Positions 53,100-61,670 of a stretch of DNA of 64,000 nucleotides are shown in pieces. Below the pieces are notes generated by a model. It made no database searches and had not been told where the DNA came from. It saw only the letters and a list, made by a program, of their open reading frames with translations. The number at the start of each line of letters is the position of its first letter. Position 1 is the first letter of the stretch. Source of the stretch: Planotetraspora sp. A-T 1434 (GTDB lineage: Bacteria; Actinomycetota; Actinomycetes; Streptosporangiales; Streptosporangiaceae); assembly GCF_025420585.1 (NCBI RefSeq), contig NZ_JAOEGB010000008.1:124001-188000 (forward strand). Direction: 5' to 3'. The position numbers and the translations under genes are program-made.

Positions 53100-54518
53100 T
53101 CAGAGGGGGATGTTGCCGTGGGCGCCGCGGGCCGGGGTGGCCTGGGCGAGCACCCGGGCGATCGCGCCCCGCGTCTTCGCCGGCTCGATCACTTCGTCGA
53201 TCACGCCCAGGTCGATGGCCCGCTGGAGGCCGCCGGCGACCTTCTCGTGCTCCTCGGCAAGCTGCGCCTCGAGCGCGGCGCGCTCCTCCTCCGGCGCCGC
53301 CGCGAGCTCACGCCGCTTGAGGATGCGGACCGCCGCGACCGGGCCCATGACGGCCACCTGGGTGGTCGGCCAGGCGAAGACACGGGTCGCGCCGAGGGAG
53401 CGGGAGTTCATCGCGATGTACGCGCCGCCGTACGCCTTGCGGGTGACCAGCGTGACCCGGGGCACCGACGCCTCGGCGAAGGCGTGCAGCAGCTTGGCGC
53501 CACGCCGTACGACGCCGTCGTGCTCCTGGCCGACACCGGGAAGGTAGCCGGGCACGTCCACCAGGACGACCAGCGGCACGCCGAAGGCATCGCACATCCG
53601 GACGAAGCGGGAGGCTTTCTCCGCCGAGGTCGAGTCGAGGCAGCCGCCGAGCCGCATCGGGTTGTTGGCGATGACGCCGACCGTCCGGCCGCCCATCCGG
53701 CCCAGGGTGGTCACGATGTTCGGGGCCCACTTGGGGTGGAGCTCCACGCCGGGCTCGTCGAGCAGACCGTTCACCAGCGGGTGCACGTCATAGGCGCGGC
53801 GGGGGTTCTCCGGGAGCAGGCTGCTGAAGTCGACCTCGTCCACCTCGCGCACCCGGCCCTGGTGGCCGAGCAGCCCGGCGAGCTGGCGGGCCTTGAGCAG
53901 GGCCTCGCCCTCGTCCTTGGTGACCACGTGGACGACGCCGCTGCGCTTGCTGTGCGGCTCGGGGCCGCCGAGCGCCGCCATGTCGATCTGCTCTCCGGTG
54001 ACGCTGCGGACCACGTCCGGCCCGGTCACGAAGATGCGGCCGTTGTCGGCGAGGATCACGATGTCGGTCAGCGCGGGGCCGTAGGCCGCCCCGCCGGCCG
54101 CCGCGCCGACGACGACGGAGATCTGCGGGACGACGCCGGACGCCTTGGTCATGGCGGCGAACACGCGGCCCACCGCGTGCAGCGACTCCACGCCCTCCGC
54201 CAGCCGCGCGCCGCCGGAGTGCCAGACCCCGATCACGGGGACGCGCTCGCGGACCGCCACGTCGTAGGCGTGGACGATGTGCTCGCAGCCCTCGGAGCCC
54301 ATCGCGCCGCCCTGGACGCGGGCGTCGCTGCAGAAGGCCACGACCGGGACGCCTTCCACGCGCCCGGTGACGGCCAGCACGCCGCTCTTGTCCTCGGGAG
54401 AGATCAGTCTGATCGACCCCTCGTCGAGGAGGTGTCCGAGACGGGCGCGGGGGTCGCGGGGATCGACGGCCTCCGCGGCGGAGGCCGGGGTCACCAACCT
54501 GTTGTCCACAACAGTCAC
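53100..54518 (-). CDS. Acyl-CoA carboxylase carboxyltransferase (AccD-type beta) subunit
   Basis: 472 residues. It has VFTxK-like and carboxyltransferase blocks: GVWHSGGARLAEGVESLHAV, VGAAAGGAAYGPALTD (oxyanion glycine loop), then in the second half NIVTTLGRMGGRTVGVIANN, DVPGYLPGVGQEHDGV and RKAYGGAYIAMNSRSLGATR, which define the acetyl/propionyl-CoA carboxyltransferase family. It is the last gene of the fabD-fabH-acpP-fabF operon, 13 bp after fabF, so its acyl-CoA probably feeds fatty-acid elongation (AccD6-like). It needs a biotin subunit encoded elsewhere. GTG start with AAGGAG. Confidence 0.94.
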   Translation of the reverse strand: MTVVDNRLVTPASAAEAVDPRDPRARLGHLLDEGSIRLISPEDKSGVLAVTGRVEGVPVVAFCSDARVQGGAMGSEGCEHIVHAYDVAVRERVPVIGVWHSGGARLAEGVESLHAVGRVFAAMTKASGVVPQISVVVGAAAGGAAYGPALTDIVILADNGRIFVTGPDVVRSVTGEQIDMAALGGPEPHSKRSGVVHVVTKDEGEALLKARQLAGLLGHQGRVREVDEVDFSSLLPENPRRAYDVHPLVNGLLDEPGVELHPKWAPNIVTTLGRMGGRTVGVIANNPMRLGGCLDSTSAEKASRFVRMCDAFGVPLVVLVDVPGYLPGVGQEHDGVVRRGAKLLHAFAEASVPRVTLVTRKAYGGAYIAMNSRSLGATRVFAWPTTQVAVMGPVAAVRILKRRELAAAPEEERAALEAQLAEEHEKVAGGLQRAIDLGVIDEVIEPAKTRGAIARVLAQATPARGAHGNIPL

Positions 54519-54531
54519 GTGAGACTCCTTG

Positions 54532-55764
54532 TCAAACAGTGGTGAAGGCCACGGCGACGTTGTGCCCGCCGAATCCGAACGAGTTGTTGACCGCGGCGAT
54601 CTGTCCGTCGGGCAGCTTGCGCGGCTCCACGCGGACGATATCCACCTCGATGCCGTCGTCCAGGTCGTCCACGTTGATGGTGGCCGGGACGATGCGCTCG
54701 CTCAGCGCGAGGATCGTGAAGACCGACTCGATGCCGCCCGCGCCGCCGAGCAGGTGACCGGTCATCGACTTGGTCGCGGTGACCAGCGGGTGCGACCCGA
54801 GGGCCTCCTTGATCGCGACCGTCTCGACGACGTCGCCCGCCGGCGTGGAGGTCGCGTGGGCGTTGATGTGGCGCACGTCCGCGCCGGTCAGCCCGGTGTT
54901 CTCCAGGACCCGCCGCATGGCGAGCCGGATGCCCGCGCCCGTGGGCTCGGGCTGCGCGATGTGGTGGGCGTCGGAGGAGTAGCCCGCTCCGGCCGCCACG
55001 GCGTAGACCTTCGCGCCGCGCGCCCGCGCGTGCTCCTCGGACTCGAGCACGACGATGCCCGCGCCCTCGCCGAGCACGAACCCGTCACGGCCCTTGTCGA
55101 ACGGCCGGGAGGCCCGCTGCGGCTCGTCGTTCCGCGTGGACATCGCCCGCATCGCTGCGAAGGAGCCCACGTTCAGCGGGTGGATGGCGGCCTCCGTGCC
55201 GCCCGCGACGACCACGTCCGCGCGGCCATCCTTGATCATTTCGATGGCGTAGCCGATGGACTCCGCGCCGGTCGCGCAGGCGCTGACGGTCGCGTGGACG
55301 CCCGCCCGGGCGCCGACCTCGATGCCGATCCAGCCTGCCGCGCCGTTCGGCATCAGCATGGGCACGGTGAACGGCGAGAGGCGCGCCCAGCCCTTCTCCT
55401 TGTACGTGTCGTACGCCGCAAGGATGGTGGTGATGCCGCCGATGCCGCTGCCGACGACGACGCCCAGCCGGGTGGGCTCGACCTCCGGGGCGCCCGCGTC
55501 CCGCCAGGCCTCGCGCGCCGCGATCATCGCGAACTGCTCGGCCCGGTCGAGCCTCCTGGCCTCGGGCCTGGGGAGCACCTCGCCGGGGTCGACCGCGGCC
55601 ACGCCGGCGAACTTCACCGGCACGGTGTCGATCCAGTCCTCGGTGAGAGTGCGGATGCCCGAACGCCCTTCGAGGAGCGCCGACCAGGTCGAGGCGACGT
55701 CTCCACCGAGGGGCGTCGTCGCGCCGAGCCCGGTGACGACGACACGTACCCGGTCCTTACTCAC
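54532..55764 (-). CDS. fabF: Beta-ketoacyl-ACP synthase II (FabF)
   Basis: 410 residues. Active-site Cys in VSACATGAESIGYAIEM, His in NAHATSTPAGD, and Lys-His in TKSMTGHLLGGAGGIES complete the Cys-His-His set of condensing enzymes. Starts RVVVTGLGATTPLGGDVAST. It extends acyl-ACP with malonyl-ACP. GTG start at 55764 with GAGGAG about 10 bases upstream. Follows acpP after a 97-bp gap. Confidence 0.97.
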   Translation of the reverse strand: MSKDRVRVVVTGLGATTPLGGDVASTWSALLEGRSGIRTLTEDWIDTVPVKFAGVAAVDPGEVLPRPEARRLDRAEQFAMIAAREAWRDAGAPEVEPTRLGVVVGSGIGGITTILAAYDTYKEKGWARLSPFTVPMLMPNGAAGWIGIEVGARAGVHATVSACATGAESIGYAIEMIKDGRADVVVAGGTEAAIHPLNVGSFAAMRAMSTRNDEPQRASRPFDKGRDGFVLGEGAGIVVLESEEHARARGAKVYAVAAGAGYSSDAHHIAQPEPTGAGIRLAMRRVLENTGLTGADVRHINAHATSTPAGDVVETVAIKEALGSHPLVTATKSMTGHLLGGAGGIESVFTILALSERIVPATINVDDLDDGIEVDIVRVEPRKLPDGQIAAVNNSFGFGGHNVAVAFTTV

Positions 55765-55861
55765 TTGTCTGCACTCCTCTGTCGCTCAAGCGTTGTGGTC
55801 AAGCGGGTCCTGCCGCTCCGACGTGAATGTGCCGCGGGACGGCACATTCACAGGGGCGCGG

Positions 55862-56101
55862 CTAGGCCTGGATGAAGTTGATGACGTCCTTGACGGTCTT
55901 CAGGTGCTTGAGCTGGTCGTCGGGGATCTCGACGCCGAACTCGTCCTGCGCGGCGACGGCGATCTCGACCATGGAGAGCGAGTCGATGTCGAGGTCGTCC
56001 ACGAAGTTCTTCTCCGGGGTGACCTCGGCCGCCGGGATACCGGTGATCTCGTTGACGATCTTGCCGAGGCCCGCGAGGATCTCCTGCTCGGTCAGTGCCA
56101 T
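55862..56101 (-). CDS. acpP: Acyl carrier protein
   Basis: 79 residues, acidic, with the phosphopantetheine Ser in LDIDSLSMVEIAVAAQDEFG. The C-terminus (HLKTVKDVINFIQA) is typical of the type II fatty-acid ACP. Sits between fabH and fabF. Confidence 0.98.
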   Translation of the reverse strand: MALTEQEILAGLGKIVNEITGIPAAEVTPEKNFVDDLDIDSLSMVEIAVAAQDEFGVEIPDDQLKHLKTVKDVINFIQA

Positions 56102-56162
56102 GTCGCGATTACTCCTTGGGATTTTCGGATTTTTCGGGTCTGTACGGCATGCCGTACAAGTG

Positions 56163-57119
56163 TTAGGGGATCTCGACCACTTGGGAGGCGTAGGTGAGAC
56201 CGGCGCCGAAGCCGAGCAGCAGGGCGAGCCCGCCGGAGGGCACCTCGCCGCGCTCGATCATGCGCGACAGCGCGAGCGGGATGGACGCGGCCGAGGTGTT
56301 GCCCGCGAGGACGATGTCCTTGGCGATGACGGCGTTGTCGGCGCCGAGCTTGCGGGCGATCGCCTCGATGATGCGGAGGTTCGCCTGGTGGGGGACGAAC
56401 GCGGCGAGCTCGGCGGGGTCCACCCCGGCACGCTCGCACGCCAGCTGGGCCACCGGGTGAAGCGCGGTGGTGGCCCAGCGGAACACGGTCTGGCCTTCCT
56501 GCTCCAGGAAGGACGCGCGGTCCTTGATCGCGATGGCGTCGGACTTGTCCCCGGCGCTGCCCCAGACCACCGGGCCGATCCCCGGCGTCTCGGAGGGGAC
56601 GACCACGGCCGCCCCCGCGCCGTCCGCGAAGATCACGGATACGGCCCGGTTGTCCCAGTCGATCCACTGGGAGAGCTTCTCGGTGCCGATGACCAGCACG
56701 TTCGTGGCGGACCCGGTCCGTACGGCGTCGCTCGCGGCGCTGAGCGCGTAGCAGAACCCGGCGCACGCGGCGTTGATGTCGAAGGCGCCGGGGGCGGCGA
56801 TGCCGAGCCGGTGGGCGACCCGGGCCGCCGCGTTGGGGATCTGCGCCTCCAGGGTGCAGGTCGCCACGATGACGAGGTCGATGTCGCCGGCCGCGAGGCC
56901 GCTCGCCGCGAGGGCCTTGCCGCCCGCCTGCACGGCGAGGTCGATCTCGGACTCCTGCGGCCCGGCGACGCGGCGCTCCTTGATGCCGACGCGGCTCTGG
57001 ATCCACTCGTCGCTGGTCTCGATCCGCTTCGCGAGGTCCTCGTTCGTCACGACGTCGGCGGGCTGATAGCCGCCGAACGCGAGCACCTTCGCGCCGGGGG
57101 CGCCTTGGCTGAGCCTCAC
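56163..57119 (-). CDS. fabH: Beta-ketoacyl-ACP synthase III (FabH)
   Basis: 318 residues. Active-site Cys in NAACAGFCYALSAA, His in VPHQANLRIIEAIAR and Asn in LAGNTSAASIPLALS are all present. It begins chains with a CoA primer, probably a branched one in actinomycetes. The GTG at 57119 overlaps the fabD stop (GTGA), so translation is coupled. Confidence 0.97.
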   Translation of the reverse strand: MRLSQGAPGAKVLAFGGYQPADVVTNEDLAKRIETSDEWIQSRVGIKERRVAGPQESEIDLAVQAGGKALAASGLAAGDIDLVIVATCTLEAQIPNAAARVAHRLGIAAPGAFDINAACAGFCYALSAASDAVRTGSATNVLVIGTEKLSQWIDWDNRAVSVIFADGAGAAVVVPSETPGIGPVVWGSAGDKSDAIAIKDRASFLEQEGQTVFRWATTALHPVAQLACERAGVDPAELAAFVPHQANLRIIEAIARKLGADNAVIAKDIVLAGNTSAASIPLALSRMIERGEVPSGGLALLLGFGAGLTYASQVVEIP

Positions 57120-58012
57120 TTGAGCACCTCTCGGGCGGCGTCCAGGTTGTCCGGGGTCTTCAGGGCGACGGTCTTCACGCCGGGCAGGCCGCGCCTGGCC
57201 AGGCCGGTCAGCGTGCCGCCGGGCAGCAGCTCGATCATCGCGGTCACGCCCTCGGCGGCCATCGTGGCCATGCAGGCGTCCCAGCGGACCGGGTTGGCCA
57301 CCTGGTTGATCAGGCGCTCGAGGAACTCCGCGCCGGTGGCGACGACGGCGCCGTCCGCGTTGGACAGCAGCCTGACCGCCGGGTCTCCGGGCGTGATCTC
57401 CGCCGCCGCCTGGCGCAGGTGGTCGACCGCCGGAGCCATGTGCGCGGTGTGGAACGCCCCCGCGACGGACAGCGGGATCAGGCGCGCCTTCGCGGGCGGG
57501 TCGGCCTTGAAGGCGTCCAGCCGCTCCAGCGTGCCGCCCGCGACGATCTGCCCGGCGCCGTTGTTGTTCGCGGGCGTGAGCCCGTGCTTGTCGACGGCCG
57601 CGAGGACCTCGTCCTCGGCTCCGCCGAGCACGGCCAGCATGCCGGTCTCCGTCACGGCGGCGGCCTTGGCCATCGCCTTGCCGCGCTCCCTCACCAGGGC
57701 GAGGGCCTGCTCGGTGGACATCACCCCGGCGATGGCGGCGGCGGCGAGCTCGCCCACGCTGTGCCCGGCCACCAGGTCCGGCGTCAGCCCCAGCACCTCG
57801 AAGGAGGCCAGCGCGGCCGCCACGAGCAGCGGCTGCGCGACGGCGGTGTCACGGATCTCGTCGGCGTCGGCGGTCGTCCCGTAGGCGATGAGGTCGAGGC
57901 CTGCGATCTCCGACCAGGCGGAGATCCGGTCACGGAATTCGGGGATCTCGAGCCATGGACTCAGGAAGCCTGGGGTCTGGGCGCCTTGGCCCGGAGCGAC
58001 GATGACGAGCAC
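57116..58012 (-). CDS. fabD: Malonyl-CoA:ACP malonyltransferase (FabD)
   Basis: 298 residues. Starts LVIVAPGQGAQTPGFLSPW. Active-site Ser is in VAGHSVGELAAAAI, Arg is near LVRERGKAM and the His is in GAFHTAHMAPAVDHL. GTG at 58012 is chosen because AGGGTGG lies six bases upstream and Streptomyces FabD starts similarly; GTG 58021 adds three residues. First gene of fabD-fabH-acpP-fabF-accD. The 117-bp gap before it to fasR holds the likely FasR-controlled promoter. Confidence 0.96.
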   Translation of the reverse strand: MLVIVAPGQGAQTPGFLSPWLEIPEFRDRISAWSEIAGLDLIAYGTTADADEIRDTAVAQPLLVAAALASFEVLGLTPDLVAGHSVGELAAAAIAGVMSTEQALALVRERGKAMAKAAAVTETGMLAVLGGAEDEVLAAVDKHGLTPANNNGAGQIVAGGTLERLDAFKADPPAKARLIPLSVAGAFHTAHMAPAVDHLRQAAAEITPGDPAVRLLSNADGAVVATGAEFLERLINQVANPVRWDACMATMAAEGVTAMIELLPGGTLTGLARRGLPGVKTVALKTPDNLDAAREVLK

Positions 58013-58129
58013 GTAATCCACCCTGCCCTGTAGAAGTTCGCCACACTGATAGAGATCCGAACGAACTTTGAGGGCGCCGTTTTGTGGGGTACCTACAGTT
58101 TCGGTTTCGGCGAGGTTAACGCGGCCTAG

Positions 58130-59287
58130 CTACATTACGGTCAGGCGCCCCAATATCAGTCCTACTTGGAGGGTGAAAGCGGACCGACCCTCGGTGGGCT
58201 GATAGCCGGTGAGCTCCGTGATCTTCTTGAGCCGGTACCGGACCGTGTTCGGATGGACGAACAATAGCCGGGCGGTGGCCTCCAGGGAGGTCCCCTGCTC
58301 CAGGTAGGTCGCCAGCGTGTCGAGCAGTGGGGTGCCCGCGAGCGGCTTGTAGACGTTCTCGACGAGCTGCGCCCTGGCGTCCTCGTCCCCGTCGAGTGCG
58401 CGCTCGGCCAGCAGGTCCTCGGCCAGGACCGGCCGGGGCGCGTCCGGCCATCCGGCCGCGGCCCGCAGGCCGGCGATGGCCGCCCGCGCCGAGCTGGCCG
58501 CCGCGTGCAGGTCGGGGACCTCCGGTCCGATCACGATGGGGCCGGGCCCGAAGCGGGGGACGACGCTCCGCGCGGCGTCCTTGATGCTGTCGGCCCCGCC
58601 CACGATCACGATGAGCCGGTCGCCCTGGACCCCCGCGAGCAGCTCGTGGCCGACCCGGCGGCCCTTGTCGCGCAGGCCGTCGATGATGCTCTGCGGGTCG
58701 TCGTCCGGGGCGTAGCCGGCGAACACCACGACCGGCGCCGATGTCCAGCCGAGAGCCGCGGCCCAGGAGTGCAGACCGTCGTCGACCTGCCCGCGGACCA
58801 GCGCGTCGACGATGAGCGCCTCCAGCCGGGCGTCCCAGGAGCCGCGCGCCTCGGCCTCCCGCGCGTACACCTGGGCGGCGGCGAAGGCCACGTCGCGGGT
58901 GTAGCGGAGCATCGCGTGGCGCAGCAGCTCGCCGCCGCCGGGGGCCGCCAGCTCGTCGACCTGGGCCTCCACCACCTCGACGACGATGCGGACGAGGTCG
59001 ACCGTCTGCTGGAGCGACACGCTCCGCTTGAGCTCTCGCGGCGCGGTGCCGAAGAACTCGATGCTGGGCGTCGGCCGCCCCTCGCCGGCGTGCCCGAACC
59101 ACTCCACGAACGCGGCGATGCCCGCCTGGGCGACCAGCCCCACCCAGGACCTGTCCTCGGCGGACAGTGCCCGGTACCACGCGAGCTGCTCCTCCATGCG
59201 GGCCATCGCGGCCGTCCCCAGGCTGCCCATCGCGCGGTCGAGCCGTCGTGCCGTGTCCTGTCGGACCTTGTCGTTTATGTCGCTCAT
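58130..59287 (-). CDS. fasR: PucR-type regulator, FasR-like activator of the fatty-acid operon
   Basis: 385 residues. The C-terminal PucR/CdaR helix-turn-helix is TSLEATARLLFVHPNTVRYR LKKITELTG (motif given split). The middle holds a GGDEF-like degenerate sensor region (VVVFAGYAPDD, IVIVGGADSIKD). In S. coelicolor FasR, encoded directly upstream of fabDHPF, binds the fabD promoter and activates it. Synteny here is the same. ATG 59287. A 17-bp inverted repeat sits 100 bp upstream of the gene. Confidence 0.93.
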   Translation of the reverse strand: MSDINDKVRQDTARRLDRAMGSLGTAAMARMEEQLAWYRALSAEDRSWVGLVAQAGIAAFVEWFGHAGEGRPTPSIEFFGTAPRELKRSVSLQQTVDLVRIVVEVVEAQVDELAAPGGGELLRHAMLRYTRDVAFAAAQVYAREAEARGSWDARLEALIVDALVRGQVDDGLHSWAAALGWTSAPVVVFAGYAPDDDPQSIIDGLRDKGRRVGHELLAGVQGDRLIVIVGGADSIKDAARSVVPRFGPGPIVIGPEVPDLHAAASSARAAIAGLRAAAGWPDAPRPVLAEDLLAERALDGDEDARAQLVENVYKPLAGTPLLDTLATYLEQGTSLEATARLLFVHPNTVRYRLKKITELTGYQPTEGRSAFTLQVGLILGRLTVM

Positions 59288-59386
59288 GAGGCCTCCTGGA
59301 TCGGCCACACGAACGATCGCGTCGTCGTGCCTGTCTGCGCGCACCTGACTGTCCGCCTGCCCGCCCCGCTCGTTCACGCCTCTAGC

Positions 59387-59403
59387 GTGCCAGGTCATGG
59401 CAC
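59387..59403. promoter_or_regulatory. Inverted repeat GTGCCA-GGTCA-TGGCAC upstream of fasR
   Basis: Perfect 6-bp arms with a 5-bp spacer, 100 bp before the fasR start. Next to it on the minus strand TAGAGG could be a -10. The same motif is not found between fasR and fabD, so a link to FasR is unproven. Confidence 0.35.
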
Positions 59404-59481
59404 ATGGTGCGGCGAGGCGCCCGCGCGGCTCCACTCGACGCGGGCTCGGAGGTGGAGCACGACCTCGGCACGCGCGAGCGG

Positions 59482-60666
59482 TCATCGCGTCCCCTTCCTC
59501 GGGATGAACACCCACGCCCGCAGCAGCACGAACCGGAGCAGCGTGGCGAGCCCATTGGCGAGCACCACGACGATCAGCTCGGCCGTACGGGACGTGTCAT
59601 CCGGAAGGAGCGCCAGACCGGATGTGGTCAGCGCGAGACCGATGAAGAACACGATCAACCCGCCGAGGTGATCCCGGAGGGCGCCCGCCCGGCCGGTGAC
59701 ACCGAACGTGAAGCGGCGGTTGGCGGCCGTGTTGCCGAGTGCGGTGACCAGCAAGGTGATCGCGTTGGCCGTGACCGATGGCATGAACTCCGCGAACACC
59801 CAGAAGAGGGCCAGGTAGGTGATCGTGCTGACGACCCCGACGGCCGCGAAGACCGGCAACTGCCGGGCCATGCCCGCGGGAAGTTGTGCCTGTTGGATAC
59901 GCGGCGGTACCGGGATGTGCGCGACGCCGGACACGCTCTTGCGGGCAACCCGCCACATGCCCTTGAGATCCTCCGCCGAAGTCTTGACGATGTCCACCCG
60001 GCTGTCGGGATCGTCGACCCAGTCGACAGGCACCTCGTGAATACGAAGCCCATGTTGCTCGGCCAGGAGTAGCAGCTCCGTGTCGAAGAACCAGGCCTCG
60101 TCCTCCACAGCGGGCAGCAGGGCCTGGACGACGTCCGCGCGGCCGGCTTTGAACCCGCATTGAGCGTCGGAGAAGCGGACCCCCATGAGGGACCGTAGCA
60201 GCAGGTTGTAGGCGCGGGAGATGAACTCCCGCTTCGGACCGCGCACGACGTTCGACCCATGCGACAGGCGCGTGCCGATGGCCAGGTCACTGTGGCCGCT
60301 GAGCAACGGCGCCACAAGTGGCAAAAAGGCGTCGAGGTCCGTCGACAGGTCGACGTCCATGTAGCAGACGACGTCGGCGTCGCTCTCCGACCACACCCGC
60401 CGCAGGGCGCGCCCCCGCCCCTTCTCGGCGAGGTGGACGGCGTGCACCTCCGGAAGATCCCTCGCCAGCTGATCTGCGGTCATCCAGGTGTCGTCCGTGC
60501 TGGCGTTGTCCGCGATGGTGATTCTAAAGGCGTAGGGGAGGTTACGAGTGAGATAGGCGTGCAGCCGCCGGACGCTTTCGGCCAGCACGCGCTGCTCGTT
60601 GTGGACGGGAACCACAACCTCGACAACGCGCGCCTTGACTGGATGCCCGAAGGCGAGTGTTTCCAT
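59482..60666 (-). CDS. GT2 polyprenyl-phosphate glycosyltransferase fused to a GtrA-like membrane domain
   Basis: 394 residues. N-terminal GT2 domain (VVEVVVPVHNEQRVLAESVR, ITIADNASTDDT, metal DxD in CYMDVDLSTDLDAFLP, GTRLSHGSNVVRGPKREFIS, DAQCGFKAGRADVVQAL), as in dolichyl-phosphate mannose/glucose synthases. C-terminal about 120 residues form four hydrophobic helices of GtrA type (FAAVGVVSTITYLALFWVFA, ALGNTAANRRFTFG). It should load a sugar onto polyprenyl phosphate and help flip it. ATG 60666. Divergent from a separate GtrA gene. Confidence 0.93.
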   Translation of the reverse strand: METLAFGHPVKARVVEVVVPVHNEQRVLAESVRRLHAYLTRNLPYAFRITIADNASTDDTWMTADQLARDLPEVHAVHLAEKGRGRALRRVWSESDADVVCYMDVDLSTDLDAFLPLVAPLLSGHSDLAIGTRLSHGSNVVRGPKREFISRAYNLLLRSLMGVRFSDAQCGFKAGRADVVQALLPAVEDEAWFFDTELLLLAEQHGLRIHEVPVDWVDDPDSRVDIVKTSAEDLKGMWRVARKSVSGVAHIPVPPRIQQAQLPAGMARQLPVFAAVGVVSTITYLALFWVFAEFMPSVTANAITLLVTALGNTAANRRFTFGVTGRAGALRDHLGGLIVFFIGLALTTSGLALLPDDTSRTAELIVVVLANGLATLLRFVLLRAWVFIPRKGTR

Positions 60667-61226
60667 CGAACCCCCTAATTGTCCTGAATCCCGAGGTCAT
60701 TAGACGGCCCGGAGGATCTCTCGCCGATGCGACGCGCTCTCCATTTGCGCGTCCGACACCAAAAATTGAGAGTGTCCGTATAAGAGGGGATTTATCCGTC
60801 AGCGCCTGCCGGGTCAGATGGAAGGGGTGCGGCCTCCTGATATCTCATCGCACAGGTCGGGCCAGAGATTTGTTTTACACTAGCTTGATCAAGTTGTCGG
60901 TTGTGTCCTCAGGCGATCGGGATGTCCGGTCACTACAGTTCGGAACACACTCTCCCCAATTCCGCGTTGCGCACATGCCTGCCCAAGCATGGTGGCGTCC
61001 TTGAAAGAGGAACGACCAAGAGGAAGAAGGGGAGGATGACGATGACGGTATGGAGCGGGGTTCGACCGGACGAAGCGGCATCAAGCACCATTCCTGGACG
61101 TCCCGATGGGGCAGTAGAGGTTCTGCGCGAGGTCGCGGCGCCAATACGCCGGGCGTATCTGTCGTCTGCCGGCAGACTCAGGACTGCCCCTCGCCATTGT
61201 GGTCCAGGACATGATTGCCGGCGGCC
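60667..61226. other. 560-bp divergent intergenic region, AT-richer
   Basis: Separates the GT2-GtrA gene (minus) from GtrA (plus). By eye it has more A/T than most of the window. One short frame at 61036-61230 has a good GGGGAGG before ATGs and could encode about 62 residues, but its codons lack the usual GC third-position bias, so I do not call it. It probably holds both promoters. Confidence 0.55.
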
Positions 61227-61670
61227 GTGACTAAGGGTCTGGGAAGCGTCGAACGTGTCACCGGAAGGCCGTCGCCCGATTTCATGTGCGCATTTCGGTC
61301 CGGCAGCCGGAGTTTCCTGCTGTACATCGCCATTGGCACCAGCGGGGTGGCGGCCGACCTCGCGACATTCGTGCTCTTGTTCAATGTATTCGGGCTGCAC
61401 GCACAGGTGGCGAACGCGCTCAGCACCACGCTGGGCATTACCAACAACTTTCTCCTGAACAGCTATTTCAATTTCAACAAGCGGGATCGAAAGCTCGCGC
61501 GGTTCGCGCGTTTCTATGGAGTGGGCGTCTTCGGAATGTTGTTGACAACGGTCGCGCTCCAGGTGTTCGTCACGAATCTCGGATTTGGCCCGAACCTCGT
61601 GAAGACAGTCACGATCCCAATTGTTGCCGTGGTTCAGTACTTGCTGAACAAGAAGTGGAGCTTCGCATGA
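61227..61670 (+). CDS. GtrA-family polyprenol-linked sugar flippase-like protein
   Basis: 147 residues with four membrane helices: LLYIAIGTSGVAADLATFVL, VANALSTTLGITNNFLLNSY, FFYG-type GVGVFGMLLTTVALQVFVTN and VQYLLNKKWSFA at the end. The GtrA signature (NFxLNxxxxF, LLNKKWSF) is clear. Moves polyprenyl-phosphate-linked sugars across the membrane in wall or glycan decoration. Start by GTG 61227 is tentative; TTG 61215 is an alternative. ATGA overlap with the next gene shows coupling. Confidence 0.85.
   Translation: MTKGLGSVERVTGRPSPDFMCAFRSGSRSFLLYIAIGTSGVAADLATFVLLFNVFGLHAQVANALSTTLGITNNFLLNSYFNFNKRDRKLARFARFYGVGVFGMLLTTVALQVFVTNLGFGPNLVKTVTIPIVAVVQYLLNKKWSFA

Noticed and set aside
61036-61230. 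Possible 62-64-residue gene with a good ribosome-binding site before gtrA
   Set aside because: Codon third positions are not GC-biased, the sequence matches nothing recognisable, and it overlaps the gtrA start. Kept only as a note in the intergenic entry.
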